Below are positions 47,437-54,864 of a stretch of DNA of 64,000 nt, one piece after another. Under the pieces are notes generated by a model. It was not told the origin of the DNA. It worked only from the letters and a program-made list of their open reading frames with translations, and made no database searches. A program made the translations under genes and the position numbers. Origin of the DNA: Nitrosospira sp. Lineage in GTDB: Bacteria; Pseudomonadota; Gammaproteobacteria; Burkholderiales; Nitrosomonadaceae. Where the stretch lies: contig JACDGV010000017.1 in NCBI GenBank assembly GCA_013821425.1, positions 1-64,000 on the forward strand, read 5' to 3'. Within the stretch, counting starts at the first letter, position 1, and every line of letters begins with the position of its first letter.

Positions 47437-48573
47437 ATGTTTAAAGTAAAACGGCTTGTATGGGTAGGGGTCTGCGTATCCGTCATGGGCGGATGTGCCT
47501 TGTACCAAAACAAGAATAAACAGGCCTTGAGCGTCAAGGGGGTGACTGATATAAAACACACCGCGGGCGCTTTCGGGGCAATGTACTGGCTGGGCCGGTA
47601 CTACCAGGGAAGGGGTAAGTATGCGGAAGCAATCGCAGCATATGAAAAAGCGCTGGATGCAAACCCGAGCCATGTCGAAGCGCACAACGGGCTGGGCATC
47701 TCCCACTTTATGCAGGGAGGCCACCAACCGGCGCTGCACCATCTGCGGAAGGCAATCGAACTGCTACCGGTGGCGACACACTTGCACAATAATCTCGGCT
47801 ATGCCCATATGATGGTGCGAGGACACGATGGCGAGGCCGCTGCCGCATTCGAGGAGGCGCTGCGGCTGGATCCGGAGAATATTCAGGCCCATGACAGCCT
47901 CATGGTCGTTTACGAAAGGATGGGGCTGCACGACAAGACCGCAATGCTGGCAATGGCAAGACCCCGACTCGCGGCCGCTCGTCCTGCGATGCCCGGCATA
48001 GCACCTGGCCCAACCGGGATTTTCATCGATTCCGCCACCGTACGGGAAACTGCAATGTCAAGCCAACACGAGATGCAATATAGTACCGATGCCCGGATGG
48101 TGCAGGTGAACCCCAATCTGTTCGAGCTCAAGTTAAACCAGGCTGATCCGGTGGTGGCAATCCTTGCTGCCAATCCCCCCGTCAAACCGCAGAGTCTCGT
48201 TAACCCCGAGAGCAAGGATGGCCTTGAAGTTTCGAACGGCAGTGGCATGACGGGTATCGCTTCACATGTATCCACCTTTCTGCAGAAGAGAGGGTACACC
48301 AAGGTGCGGCTGACTGATCGCCCGCCATTCCAGCAGGCACGCACGGAGATACACTACCGGACTGGCAATCACGTCCTGGCCGACAGGATTAACCAGATGA
48401 TGCCAAAGCAAGTTCCCCTGGTGGAAAGCTACAATCTTCGTACCGATATTCGGGTACGAGTACTGCTGGGCAAGGATGTCGACGGGGAGGTTGGCTATTT
48501 CGGCAAGCCGGCGAAGATGCAGATTGCGCAAAGAACCGGCGCGGCTGCAACCAGGAAACAGCCTTGGGAATGA
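47437..48573 (+). CDS. tadD: TadD-like TPR lipoprotein with LytR C-terminal domain
   Basis: The 378-residue protein has a signal helix and lipobox (VMGGC), three TPR repeats (about 48-155; YWLGRYYQGRGKYAEAIAAYEKALDANPSHVEAHNGLGI and following), a linker, and a C-terminal LytR_C-type domain (LEVSNGSGMTGIASHVSTFLQKRGY ... DIRVRVLLGKD, about 265-355). TadD lipoproteins assist secretin assembly. The extra LytR_C domain is seen in some Tad loci and may contact the cell envelope. It is the last rightward gene of the locus. Confidence 0.9.
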   Translation: MFKVKRLVWVGVCVSVMGGCALYQNKNKQALSVKGVTDIKHTAGAFGAMYWLGRYYQGRGKYAEAIAAYEKALDANPSHVEAHNGLGISHFMQGGHQPALHHLRKAIELLPVATHLHNNLGYAHMMVRGHDGEAAAAFEEALRLDPENIQAHDSLMVVYERMGLHDKTAMLAMARPRLAAARPAMPGIAPGPTGIFIDSATVRETAMSSQHEMQYSTDARMVQVNPNLFELKLNQADPVVAILAANPPVKPQSLVNPESKDGLEVSNGSGMTGIASHVSTFLQKRGYTKVRLTDRPPFQQARTEIHYRTGNHVLADRINQMMPKQVPLVESYNLRTDIRVRVLLGKDVDGEVGYFGKPAKMQIAQRTGAAATRKQPWE

Positions 48574-48598
48574 TCCAGGCCGGAACGCTGCAGATGCA

Positions 48599-50035
48599 TC
48601 ACATTTCTACGAAATAGCTGGCAGCGGCAATGTTTACCGTCTCGGCTGTGAACTCGGGTCGCCGCTTCATGAAACGTGCGCGATCCACGATATGCTCTAC
48701 CAGATCCCGGGGGTGACTTCCTGCGAGCGGCCGCCTTGCTTTGCGATAATAATTATCCAGCAGATATTCGGTTACTGCCGCATCGTAGGCGATTCCCTGT
48801 GTAGCACAAACACGGCGCAGGATTTCCGTGAACTCGCCCTCGGTTTGGTGTTGCACCTGTATCTTGTGGCGGATACGACGCAGGAATGCCTCATCAACCA
48901 GATCCCGGGGGCGCAAGTTGGTACAAAAAACGGTGATCTGATCAAAGGGTATCTCGAACTTAAGCCCGGTATGGAGTGTTGGGAAGTCGGTACCACGTTC
49001 CAGGGGAATGATCCAGCGATTGAGCAACTGACGGGGTTCCATTTTCTGGCGGCCAAAGTCGTCGAGAATAAAAACCCCGTTTCCGGCTTTCATGTGTATC
49101 GGCGCCTCGTAGAACTTGCTATCGTGATCGTAGCGCAGATCAAGCATATCCAGGGTGAGTTCCCCTCCAACCATTACCACCGGGCGGCGGCATTTTTTCC
49201 AGCGGGGATCGTGCTTCAGATTCATTCTCAGATCAAGCTGGGGGCTTCCCGAAGTTTTGTCTTCGACAGAGAAATGAATTGCGGGATCAAATAGGCGAAT
49301 GACCTGGCCACTGACCTCGATTGCTTGCGGGATGTAAATATTTCCCGGCAATGCGCGTCCCAATGTTTCGGCAATGCTCGTTTTCCCTGTTCCAGGCGGG
49401 CCGTAAAAAAAGATGGAACGTCCCGATCCAAACGCAGGCCCTAACTGGTTGAGCATCTTTTCCCCGATGACCATATGCTTGAGGGATTGGCGTACCCAGT
49501 CATCATCCACTTCAATCTGTCGGATGCCCTGCCGTGCCAGAGCCCGCGTATAAGCTTGCAACGGCACGGGAGCCGCGCCCACGTAGCGACTACTGCCAAG
49601 CGCCGCTTCTGCTCTTTCTCGCCCGCGCTTGGTTAATTCAAAAACATGGGAAACCCGGCTATAGCCGTCGGCTGAGCGGATGGAGGCCAATTGATCGGAT
49701 TTGACCAGCTCTGCCAGTTCATCGACCACACTGAACGGGAGCGAGAGTGCGTCGGAAATATGCTGTAAAGAGAATGTGCCGGCCTCGAGATACGCGGCCT
49801 TAAGCAGCAAGTCGGTGAGAAAAGCTTCGCTTAGGCCGGTGTCGGCTACTTTAAGCGGCGCTCTGGGTACAGGGTGGAAGAACTCGTCAATCTGGCTTGT
49901 CGTGAGGAAACCAAGAGAGACGAGGGCATCCCCCAGACGTCCATTGATTTCCTGCTGGCGGCATAATGCTTGCCCCAATTGTACGGAAGACACCAAACCC
50001 TCGCGAACCAACAGTCCGCCAATTGCGTCTGACAT
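48599..50035 (-). CDS. AAA+ ATPase with N-terminal MshEN/GspE-N-like domain
   Basis: The 478-residue protein starts with two GspE-N/MshEN-like half motifs (GGLLVREGLVSSVQLGQALCRQQ and RLGDALVSLGFLTTSQIDEFF). In PilB/MshE ATPases such motifs bind cyclic-di-GMP, but the leading R-L of the first motif is A-I here. A middle winged-helix-like region follows (about 65-150), then an AAA+ module with Walker A GPPGTGKTS, Walker B GVFILDDFG and FCTNLRPRDLVDEAFLRRIRHKI (sensor and Arg residues). No transmembrane segment is present. It converges on the Tad operon from the other strand. A pilus or secretion role is plausible from the N-terminal domain and position but is unproven. Confidence 0.85.
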   Translation of the reverse strand: MSDAIGGLLVREGLVSSVQLGQALCRQQEINGRLGDALVSLGFLTTSQIDEFFHPVPRAPLKVADTGLSEAFLTDLLLKAAYLEAGTFSLQHISDALSLPFSVVDELAELVKSDQLASIRSADGYSRVSHVFELTKRGRERAEAALGSSRYVGAAPVPLQAYTRALARQGIRQIEVDDDWVRQSLKHMVIGEKMLNQLGPAFGSGRSIFFYGPPGTGKTSIAETLGRALPGNIYIPQAIEVSGQVIRLFDPAIHFSVEDKTSGSPQLDLRMNLKHDPRWKKCRRPVVMVGGELTLDMLDLRYDHDSKFYEAPIHMKAGNGVFILDDFGRQKMEPRQLLNRWIIPLERGTDFPTLHTGLKFEIPFDQITVFCTNLRPRDLVDEAFLRRIRHKIQVQHQTEGEFTEILRRVCATQGIAYDAAVTEYLLDNYYRKARRPLAGSHPRDLVEHIVDRARFMKRRPEFTAETVNIAAASYFVEM

Positions 50036-50191
50036 AATGCATCCTTTGAATGCGTGTATGGCGGTGGATCACTTTTATTTCAAGTGTCGTTTTACATTAA
50101 TGATTCGTTGAGGCTGGAAGAATGGGTTGGAAAGTTTTTCACTCATTACAAGAGTCGTCATGAATAGTTAGCGAACACCAGTACTGCTTGG

Positions 50192-50845
50192 CTAAAATAT
50201 TAATGGAACAAGCCGGTACCGTACTTCAAGCATGTAAGCGCGGTACGCTGGGTCAAGGGCAAGGTGTTTTTCTTCGCTAAAGATTCGCATATAGAGAAAC
50301 CCCAGAGTTACCGCATAGACAATCAGGTTTGAAGCCGTCGTATGCACCAGCACGTAGCCACCAAATATCAGGAAATAGCTGGCATAGAGAGGATGACGCA
50401 CGACGCGATACATCCATGCCGTTTTGATTTCTCGCCGTGCCGCCACTATTGCGAAACTGCGATTGAGGGATAGCAGGCCGACTATCTGAAGCATTGTCCC
50501 GAGGGCAATCGCAATGTCGGCCGCAGGGAATATTCCCCATGTCGCGGGGCGGAGAAACATTGGAGCGAATGAACCCCCGATCGCCACTAGCCAGTCAAAT
50601 GGCGCCAGCGAAATGCTCTTCGGATTGCTGCGGAAGATAAAAAATCCTGCCGTCAGGGTTTCGGAAAAAACCACCAGCAACAACGCCCATTCCCCTGTCT
50701 CCTGGAATTTGCTGAAATGCGCATAGGCAAAAAAGCTTAATATGACTGCAAGCAGCATCCCACTATAAACGTGGGCTCGCCTGGATTGCAATATTCCCGA
50801 TAGTGAGGCCGTGATTTCATTGCGAGAAGGCGGGGAGTTATTCAT
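50192..50845 (-). CDS. isoprenylcysteine/phospholipid methyltransferase-like membrane protein
   Basis: The 217-residue protein has five or six membrane helices and the C-terminal signature of the ICMT/PEMT-like family: YRVVRHPLYASYFLIFGGY followed by RIFSEEKHLALDPAYRAYMLEVRYRLVP, which includes the SAM-binding RHP-Y and the E-E-L-Y pattern. The enzyme should methylate a lipid or another small membrane substrate using SAM; which one cannot be told. It is monocistronic. Length is normal for the family. Confidence 0.85.
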   Translation of the reverse strand: MNNSPPSRNEITASLSGILQSRRAHVYSGMLLAVILSFFAYAHFSKFQETGEWALLLVVFSETLTAGFFIFRSNPKSISLAPFDWLVAIGGSFAPMFLRPATWGIFPAADIAIALGTMLQIVGLLSLNRSFAIVAARREIKTAWMYRVVRHPLYASYFLIFGGYVLVHTTASNLIVYAVTLGFLYMRIFSEEKHLALDPAYRAYMLEVRYRLVPLIF

Positions 50846-51310
50846 ATCATTCTTAAGGAATTTTTTTAAAAGCTCTAATACCTTAATGCTACGTTATCCG
50901 CCATTATTGTCCATCGTACTAAAGTACATGAAGCTATTTTTTTCAAACCTTGATCCACGGGCTCGCTGCCAAGCTTGATGCAACCGCCCGACGAAGACAG
51001 GATTGCGGCCAGGTATCGCATCCGAGAATAACCAGAGGAACCTTTGAACAAGCATTTGGCTCATACAGAATAGCCGTCGGCAGCAGCGGCTTGACCTGTT
51101 CCTTTTCGTTGGCACCAAGGGTTAAATGCACCCCCAATCGGCATCGTGTGACATCCACCGTCGCTCGGGCATATTTGTCGCTTTTTGCCAAGCCCGAGCA
51201 TACAACCCAACCTTGCCCCCCATGTCTCTTATGCGGGGTACCGCACTGATTCCGGGAGCCAGAAAGGGAATGATATAGACGTCGCAAACCTGCACACAAG
51301 GAGGTGCGCC
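50846..51310. other. intergenic region before microprotein copy 2
   Basis: About 465 bp. Open frames on both strands (for example 50943-51299 on the minus strand) overlap each other and have no ribosome sites or family features, so none is called. The right end carries a perfect AAGGAGGT ribosome site for the microprotein at 51311. Confidence 0.45.
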
Positions 51311-51394
51311 ATGAACAGCATGTTATTGTTTTGGGGTGCGTATATTCTTGTACTTCTGGCTGGGCTGGGAATTCTAGGAGTAAGTTGGAGCTGA
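51311..51394 (+). CDS. 27-residue hydrophobic microprotein (family copy 2)
   Basis: MNSMLLFWGAYILVLLAGLG plus seven further residues (ILGVSWS) form a single helix. A perfect AAGGAGGT lies five bases before the ATG, and a terminator hairpin follows the stop by 22 bases. It aligns without gaps to copy 1 (35693-35770) along almost its full length and shares ...GLG-hydrophobic-LG with copy 3 (60799-60879). Conserved protein sequence, a strong ribosome site and its own terminator indicate a self-contained expressed gene. Function is unknown. Confidence 0.78.
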   Translation: MNSMLLFWGAYILVLLAGLGILGVSWS

Positions 51395-51416
51395 TCTCGA
51401 AGGTCGCGATGAATGA

Positions 51417-51450
51417 TGGCCCGGAGCATATCGCTACCGGGCCAAGTTTT
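51417..51450 (+). terminator. terminator of microprotein copy 2
   Basis: TGGCCCGG (51417-51424) pairs exactly with CCGGGCCA (51437-51444) and is followed by AGTTTT. Confidence 0.8.
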
Positions 51451-51493
51451 GCCCTGTTTAAAATACGGAAAGCGGCACTATCATGGGGTTTAG

Positions 51494-51537
51494 GGAAGCC
51501 CGAACAAGTCCTCTGCGGGACTTTTGTTCAGGGCTTT
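51494..51537. repeat. minimal copy of the MITE-like repeat (terminal repeats only)
   Basis: GGAAGCCCGAACAAGTCC is followed after a few bases by GGGACTTTTGTTCAGGGCTTTTT, so only the two ends of the element remain, nearly back to back, forming a hairpin with a T-run. It may now act as a terminator. Confidence 0.65.
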
Positions 51538-51540
51538 TTC

Positions 51541-51703
51541 GTTGAGCGCAAGGTGGGTGGAAAATGGCGGGGTGTACTTCGGTACAATAGGCAATCTGCT
51601 GAAAGCCTGTAGGATGGCACCTGGGGTAGCTACTCATCCTCCAGGGTAGTGGATCCCCACATCCCGGCCCGACGGCAATGTCCCTGCTGTCGGGCTTTTT
51701 ATT
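51541..51703 (+). ncRNA. candidate small RNA ending at a strong terminator
   Basis: The segment contains no open frame of note but has a TGTAC-TTCG-GTACA hairpin with a stable UUCG tetraloop (51573-51586), a GGGG...GTAGCTAC...CCCC region (about 51620-51656), and a strong terminator at its end (51667-51703). No protein gene ends just before this terminator, so an independent transcript is a reasonable explanation. It could also be the leader of the DUF4142 gene 267 bases downstream. Confidence 0.35.
51667..51703 (+). terminator. strong rho-independent terminator without an obvious gene
   Basis: GCCCGAC (51667-51673) pairs with GTCGGGC (51689-51695), followed immediately by TTTTTATT. Confidence 0.85.
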
Positions 51704-51969
51704 GCGGTTTGCTCCTGCTGCGCAGTTGAGCAGGACCGGTTCGCCAAGTATGTTTCCCATTACTCCGTTGGCGCCACCGGCTATTATTTTTGCCGGGCTT
51801 ACGCTGCGCAAGCCCACCCCTTATACTGACGGGTTATCGGGCCTTTTAATCGATCACCGAAGCGCCGCCCTGCAATACTGGCTGGTAGATCTTTCAAGAA
51901 CGAGCCAGGTTTTTACCCTGATGCATAGCGGAGGGACGCACTCCCATCCTGAAAACAAGGAGTATTTTC
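51704..51969. other. upstream region of the DUF4142 gene
   Basis: About 265 bp with no supported gene. The end carries an AACAAGGAG ribosome site for the gene at 51970. A plus-strand frame through this region has no protein-like features. Confidence 0.4.
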
Positions 51970-52497
51970 ATGAAAAGCTTGCTCATCCTCGCCATTGCTC
52001 TCATAGCCCCGGTTTTTATCGCACACGCTGACCCAAAAGGGCTCGACGATGCCGAGATTGTCGCCATCGCCATGACCTTGAGCCAGGCCGAGATCAACGC
52101 CGGCAATCTTGCCCAGTCGGTGTCATCTCATCCGGAAATCAAGAAATTCGGCCAGCGCGTGGCTGCCGAGCATGACGATTTCCATTCTTCGTTGCGCGAT
52201 TGGGTAAACAAGCAAAATATCGCGCCACAGCGCAACTCAATCAGCGATAGCTTGAAAGCCAGCGAGGAAAAATACCTGGAAAAGCTCAAGGGGTTGAGCG
52301 GCATACTGTTCAACCTGGACTATATGAGCCACAAAGTAGTATCGCATCAGCAAGCGCTCGACATGTGGGACAAGAAGCTGATTCCTGAGGCCGAGGACGA
52401 AGAACTGAAAAGCTTGTTGAGGGCGATGCGGAAACGGCTTGCAGATAATCTTGAAGATGCCAGGCTGATCAAATCATCGTTGGGCCGAAAGAAGTAG
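51970..52497 (+). CDS. exported DUF4142 (ferritin-like fold) protein
   Basis: The 175-residue protein has a signal peptide (cleavage near AHADP, residue 20) and a DUF4142 domain: EINAGNLAQSVSSHPEIKKFGQRVAAEHDDFHSSLRDW, YMSHKVVSHQQALDMWDKKLIPEAEDEELKSLLRAM. DUF4142 proteins are periplasmic four-helix bundles, usually stress-linked, without a known reaction. The His and Glu residues in EHDDFH and SHQQALDM are where ferritin-like ligands could lie. It is preceded by AAGGAG and is monocistronic. Confidence 0.88.
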   Translation: MKSLLILAIALIAPVFIAHADPKGLDDAEIVAIAMTLSQAEINAGNLAQSVSSHPEIKKFGQRVAAEHDDFHSSLRDWVNKQNIAPQRNSISDSLKASEEKYLEKLKGLSGILFNLDYMSHKVVSHQQALDMWDKKLIPEAEDEELKSLLRAMRKRLADNLEDARLIKSSLGRKK

Positions 52498-52641
52498 TGG
52501 TAGGGGGATTATCGGTTGCGCCTGGCTAACCGCCTGATTGCTGGATTCCGGGTTGGGCCCCGAATGACGAAATTCATGGTATTCGTGGTATTTCCTGCCG
52601 GATCGAATCAATAATAAAGTGTAACGAAAAAATTTTTGCCA

Positions 52642-52899
52642 CTACTCATTCGCTTCCTTCCATTTTGCCGCTGCCAGGCAAACAGCATCGCGCAAGGTCG
52701 AACCACTGGTTTTGATGTCCTCGCAATATAAGGTGAAGCCGCCGCGGTATTGTGGCGTAGAGCGATTATAAACCGCCTGTTCGCAGTATTCGCTTAGCCA
52801 GTCGAGTATTTCGGTATCCGAGAGGTTAAGGGGGACCGGGCGATGTTCGGTCCATGATGCTTTCATCCAGTTCATCCAGCGCCCAGCCCCGTTTTCCAT
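52642..52899 (-). CDS. small acidic hypothetical protein of the prophage remnant
   Basis: The 85-residue protein is preceded by GGGAGAG and has a coherent soluble sequence (LNLSDTEILDWLSEYCEQAVYNRSTPQYRGGFTLYCEDIKTSGSTLRDAVCLAAAKWKEANE). I recognise no family; the style is that of small phage early proteins. It lies about 225 bases downstream of the leftward promoter at 53126-53154 and would be its first good gene, the position of lambda N-operon genes. Function is unknown. Confidence 0.65.
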   Translation of the reverse strand: MENGAGRWMNWMKASWTEHRPVPLNLSDTEILDWLSEYCEQAVYNRSTPQYRGGFTLYCEDIKTSGSTLRDAVCLAAAKWKEANE

Positions 52900-53125
52900 G
52901 ACGTTTCTCTCCCGAGTCTATGTCTGCCCTTTCAAGTCGGGCCCAGTTCCGCGCCAGGCACAGCCTGGACATTTCTTTGCGCCTTTCCCTTCCCTGACCG
53001 CTTGTCTTTCCACGCCACGGGGGGGCTTACTGGATCGAGGCTATGCCGGGTCGGGCTGCGCGTCGGTTTCGCGGGTGCTGCAAACAACCTGGACCGATCA
53101 AACTACGTTGTTGCAGCATGGAGAG

Positions 53126-53154
53126 ATATTACAAGTAAAACTTGTAATTGTCAA
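53126..53154 (-). promoter_or_regulatory. leftward sigma-70 promoter of the prophage remnant (PL-like)
   Basis: On the minus strand TTGACA (53154-53149), a 17-base spacer and TAATAT (53131-53126) form a near-consensus sigma-70 promoter. One operator covers the spacer and a second overlaps the -35 box. It would drive leftward transcription into the gene at 52642-52899. Confidence 0.75.
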
Positions 53155-53165
53155 GGTGAACTTGT
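53131..53165. promoter_or_regulatory. two operators at the leftward prophage promoter
   Basis: ACAAGTAAAACTTGT (53131-53145) is a perfect ACAAG-N5-CTTGT palindrome, and TCAAGGTGAACTTGT (53151-53165) matches except for one base forced by the overlapping -35 box. Their centres are 20 bp apart, i.e. two helical turns. The same sites occur upstream of the repressor gene. Confidence 0.75.
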
Positions 53166-53266
53166 AGTGCAAGAAAAATACAGTGGCGGCTATTAGCTGC
53201 CGCAGCTCAACGGCCCGATGGGAAGATGCCCGGCAGTTTTCGGTAGGCTGATTTGTCCAGGGTGAG

Positions 53267-53593
53267 TTACCGGCTCGGCATTCTCACGAAAGGCACCTTG
53301 GAGTCGCGCTGATGGGTTCTTCCGGGACCATACTCCACTACATGGTCATCCCTCAGGATTACGGAATAATCGGGCACGTCGCGGTATGAGCCGCTGAACC
53401 AGGACCAGTTATTGCGCCGGTCGACGTAGAGCAGCGCTTCGTAATTGCCGCTGCGCTGATAGCCGTCGGGGCTGCCGGCGGCGTTTATAACCTGCGTCTT
53501 TGTCATGCCGTAACGGACGCCGCTCATCTTTCCAGTGGTGACGCAGGAAGAAAGGATCAGTACGCCGAGCAGGGCGAAAACAGTAGTTTTCAT
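53267..53593 (-). CDS. small SmpA/OmlA-like lipoprotein
   Basis: The 108-residue protein has a signal helix with lipobox (VLILSSC, Cys about 17) and a short BamE/SmpA-like fold hint: VRYGMTKTQVINAAGSP, then a YVDRRNNWSWFSGSYRDVPDYSVILRDDHVVEYGPG segment. It should be an outer-membrane or periplasmic lipoprotein. It lies between the repressor and the leftward promoter, co-oriented with the repressor, a place where temperate phages often carry exclusion genes; that role is only a suggestion. Confidence 0.78.
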   Translation of the reverse strand: MKTTVFALLGVLILSSCVTTGKMSGVRYGMTKTQVINAAGSPDGYQRSGNYEALLYVDRRNNWSWFSGSYRDVPDYSVILRDDHVVEYGPGRTHQRDSKVPFVRMPSR

Positions 53594-53733
53594 AAATGGA
53601 CTCCCAATAACAAGTTGAAAAGCCGGTCTTACCCAGGGGCAGGGAAGACTGGGGCGAGCAACCGGATTCCTCGCCGATGTCCAGCCTGGTGAAGGCCAGC
53701 CGTCGAACGACGCTTGGCTGAGGTTGATCCGAG

Positions 53734-53964
53734 TCAGCGAGTTCCGAATTCCAGCTCCTTGATAAGTACTGCTACTTCAGCCACTTCCGCAAGTACTTCC
53801 GTTACCGCCCGCTCAAGAGTGTACCTGCGCCTTTCCGCTTCGCGCAGGTGCTCGGGTAACTCCATGAGGCGTGCCTCCAGTTTTGATCGCGCCTTCTCGG
53901 AAACATGAAAAGCGAACAGCATCTCCAGGCTGTCGTAGGGAAAACTGCTCGTGGCGGTTTTCAT
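53734..53964 (-). CDS. small helical protein of the prophage remnant
   Basis: The 76-residue protein is mostly helical (MLFAFHVSEKARSKLEARLMELPEHLREAERRRYTLERAVTEVLAEVAEVAVLIKELEF) and is preceded by GGGAGA. It is likely cytoplasmic and may form a coiled coil. No family is recognised. It lies between the repressor and the lipoprotein gene in the same orientation, so it may be expressed with them in the lysogenic state. Confidence 0.6.
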   Translation of the reverse strand: MKTATSSFPYDSLEMLFAFHVSEKARSKLEARLMELPEHLREAERRRYTLERAVTEVLAEVAEVAVLIKELEFGTR

Positions 53965-54179
53965 GGCCGAGGGTCTCCCTTGGATACCGGTTCTGCCGCT
54001 GCTGCCACTGCGCCCCCCCCATTCGTTCCGGTTTGCGTAGTACGGGGACTATAAGGGGTTCGAATCTTAGGTTTCATCTTTCACTCCCGTTTCTGATTTA
54101 CATCGAACCTGCTAAAGCCGGCGGTTAGTTTCGCCTGTCGGATTTCCGGCGGTCCTGCCAGTGCCGCGGGAATTTCCGC

Positions 54180-54674
54180 CTATCTGATTGCCGTCTTTCT
54201 ACGAGTCTTTGTTCTACCCTCGGACATCCGACGCGGAGGAAATGCTGGCGCCGGGTGGGCGGCCATATCGGGCACAGGCAACGGCTTCAAGTCTATCTCG
54301 ACAGCCTTGTCCGCCCCTTCGCCAATCAGAGCCTTGCTTATTGTCACTAGGCGGGCGGCATCTTCTTTTGACATGCGCCGCATTGCTTCCACTACCTGAG
54401 CGATAAGGGGGTCTTGATCGGCTACAGTTGCTCCGGCGCCAGTCACGGCAGTCCCCTTTCGGCCCCTGCGCTCGCCCGCGGGTATGAAATGCGTGGCCGC
54501 CGGCGCCAGTCTGAGCACTTCCGCGATTTTGTTCAATCTTTTTCCACGAGGCTGGGTGGCGCCCGATTCCCATTGCTGGACAGCTTGTGGAGACACACCA
54601 ACAAGCGCTGCCAACTGGGACTGGTTCAAGTTGAGCTTTTCACGCCCCTCGCGGATGATTCTCGCAATGTCCAT
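54180..54674 (-). CDS. phage-type XRE-family repressor
   Basis: I choose ATG 54674 (MDIARIIREGREKL), since the upstream ATG at 54689 would overlap an operator. The 164-residue protein has an HTH_3 domain (about 3-58: KLNLNQSQLAALVGVSPQAVQQWESGATQPRGKRLNKIAEVL) and a low-complexity C-terminal part without the S24/LexA peptidase segment of CI repressors, so it is not expected to self-cleave after DNA damage. It is divergent from the replication genes, and three ACAAG-N5-CTTGT operators lie immediately upstream. It probably represses the rightward and leftward promoters and controls its own gene. Confidence 0.88.
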   Translation of the reverse strand: MDIARIIREGREKLNLNQSQLAALVGVSPQAVQQWESGATQPRGKRLNKIAEVLRLAPAATHFIPAGERRGRKGTAVTGAGATVADQDPLIAQVVEAMRRMSKEDAARLVTISKALIGEGADKAVEIDLKPLPVPDMAAHPAPAFPPRRMSEGRTKTRRKTAIR

Positions 54675-54685
54675 GCATTTATAGT

Positions 54686-54744
54686 ACAAGCAATGCTTGT
54701 GATCCGCTTACAAGATTTACTTGACAACTACAAGAATTACTTGT
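54686..54744. promoter_or_regulatory. three operators between the repressor and the replication genes
   Basis: ACAAGCAATGCTTGT (54686-54700), ACAAGATTTACTTGA (54710-54724) and ACAAGAATTACTTGT (54730-54744) share an ACAAG-N5-CTTGT pattern. The first lies just upstream of the repressor start, the second overlaps the -35 box of the rightward promoter, and the third fills its spacer. Two further sites lie at the leftward promoter. Confidence 0.8.
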
Positions 54745-54749
54745 AATAA
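54721..54749 (+). promoter_or_regulatory. rightward sigma-70 promoter of the prophage remnant (PR-like)
   Basis: TTGACA (54721-54726), a 17-base spacer and TAATAA (54744-54749) form a near-consensus promoter that reads toward the DUF1376 gene at 54865. One operator lies in the spacer and one overlaps the -35 box, so repressor binding should block it. Confidence 0.75.
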
Positions 54750-54864
54750 TGTCCTCATTGACAGTACACGAATCAAAAAAAGTTTCAATTCAAGGTGGAA
54801 CACGCGAACTAGCCGCGCTAATGCTCCCGTGTCTGCTAAATACGCCTGATAAATGGAGTTATGC

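Larger units (their letters stand above)
52900..53266. other. leader of the leftward prophage promoter
   Basis: The region contains the leftward promoter and operators (53126-53165) and a 220-base leader before the gene at 52899. A 30-codon minus-strand frame starting at 53119 lies almost at the predicted transcript start and is not convincing. Confidence 0.5.

Noticed and set aside
50943-51299. A 118-codon minus-strand frame upstream of microprotein copy 2
   Set aside because: It overlaps plus-strand frames of similar length, has no ribosome site, and the composition is not protein-like; I cannot tell it from chance.
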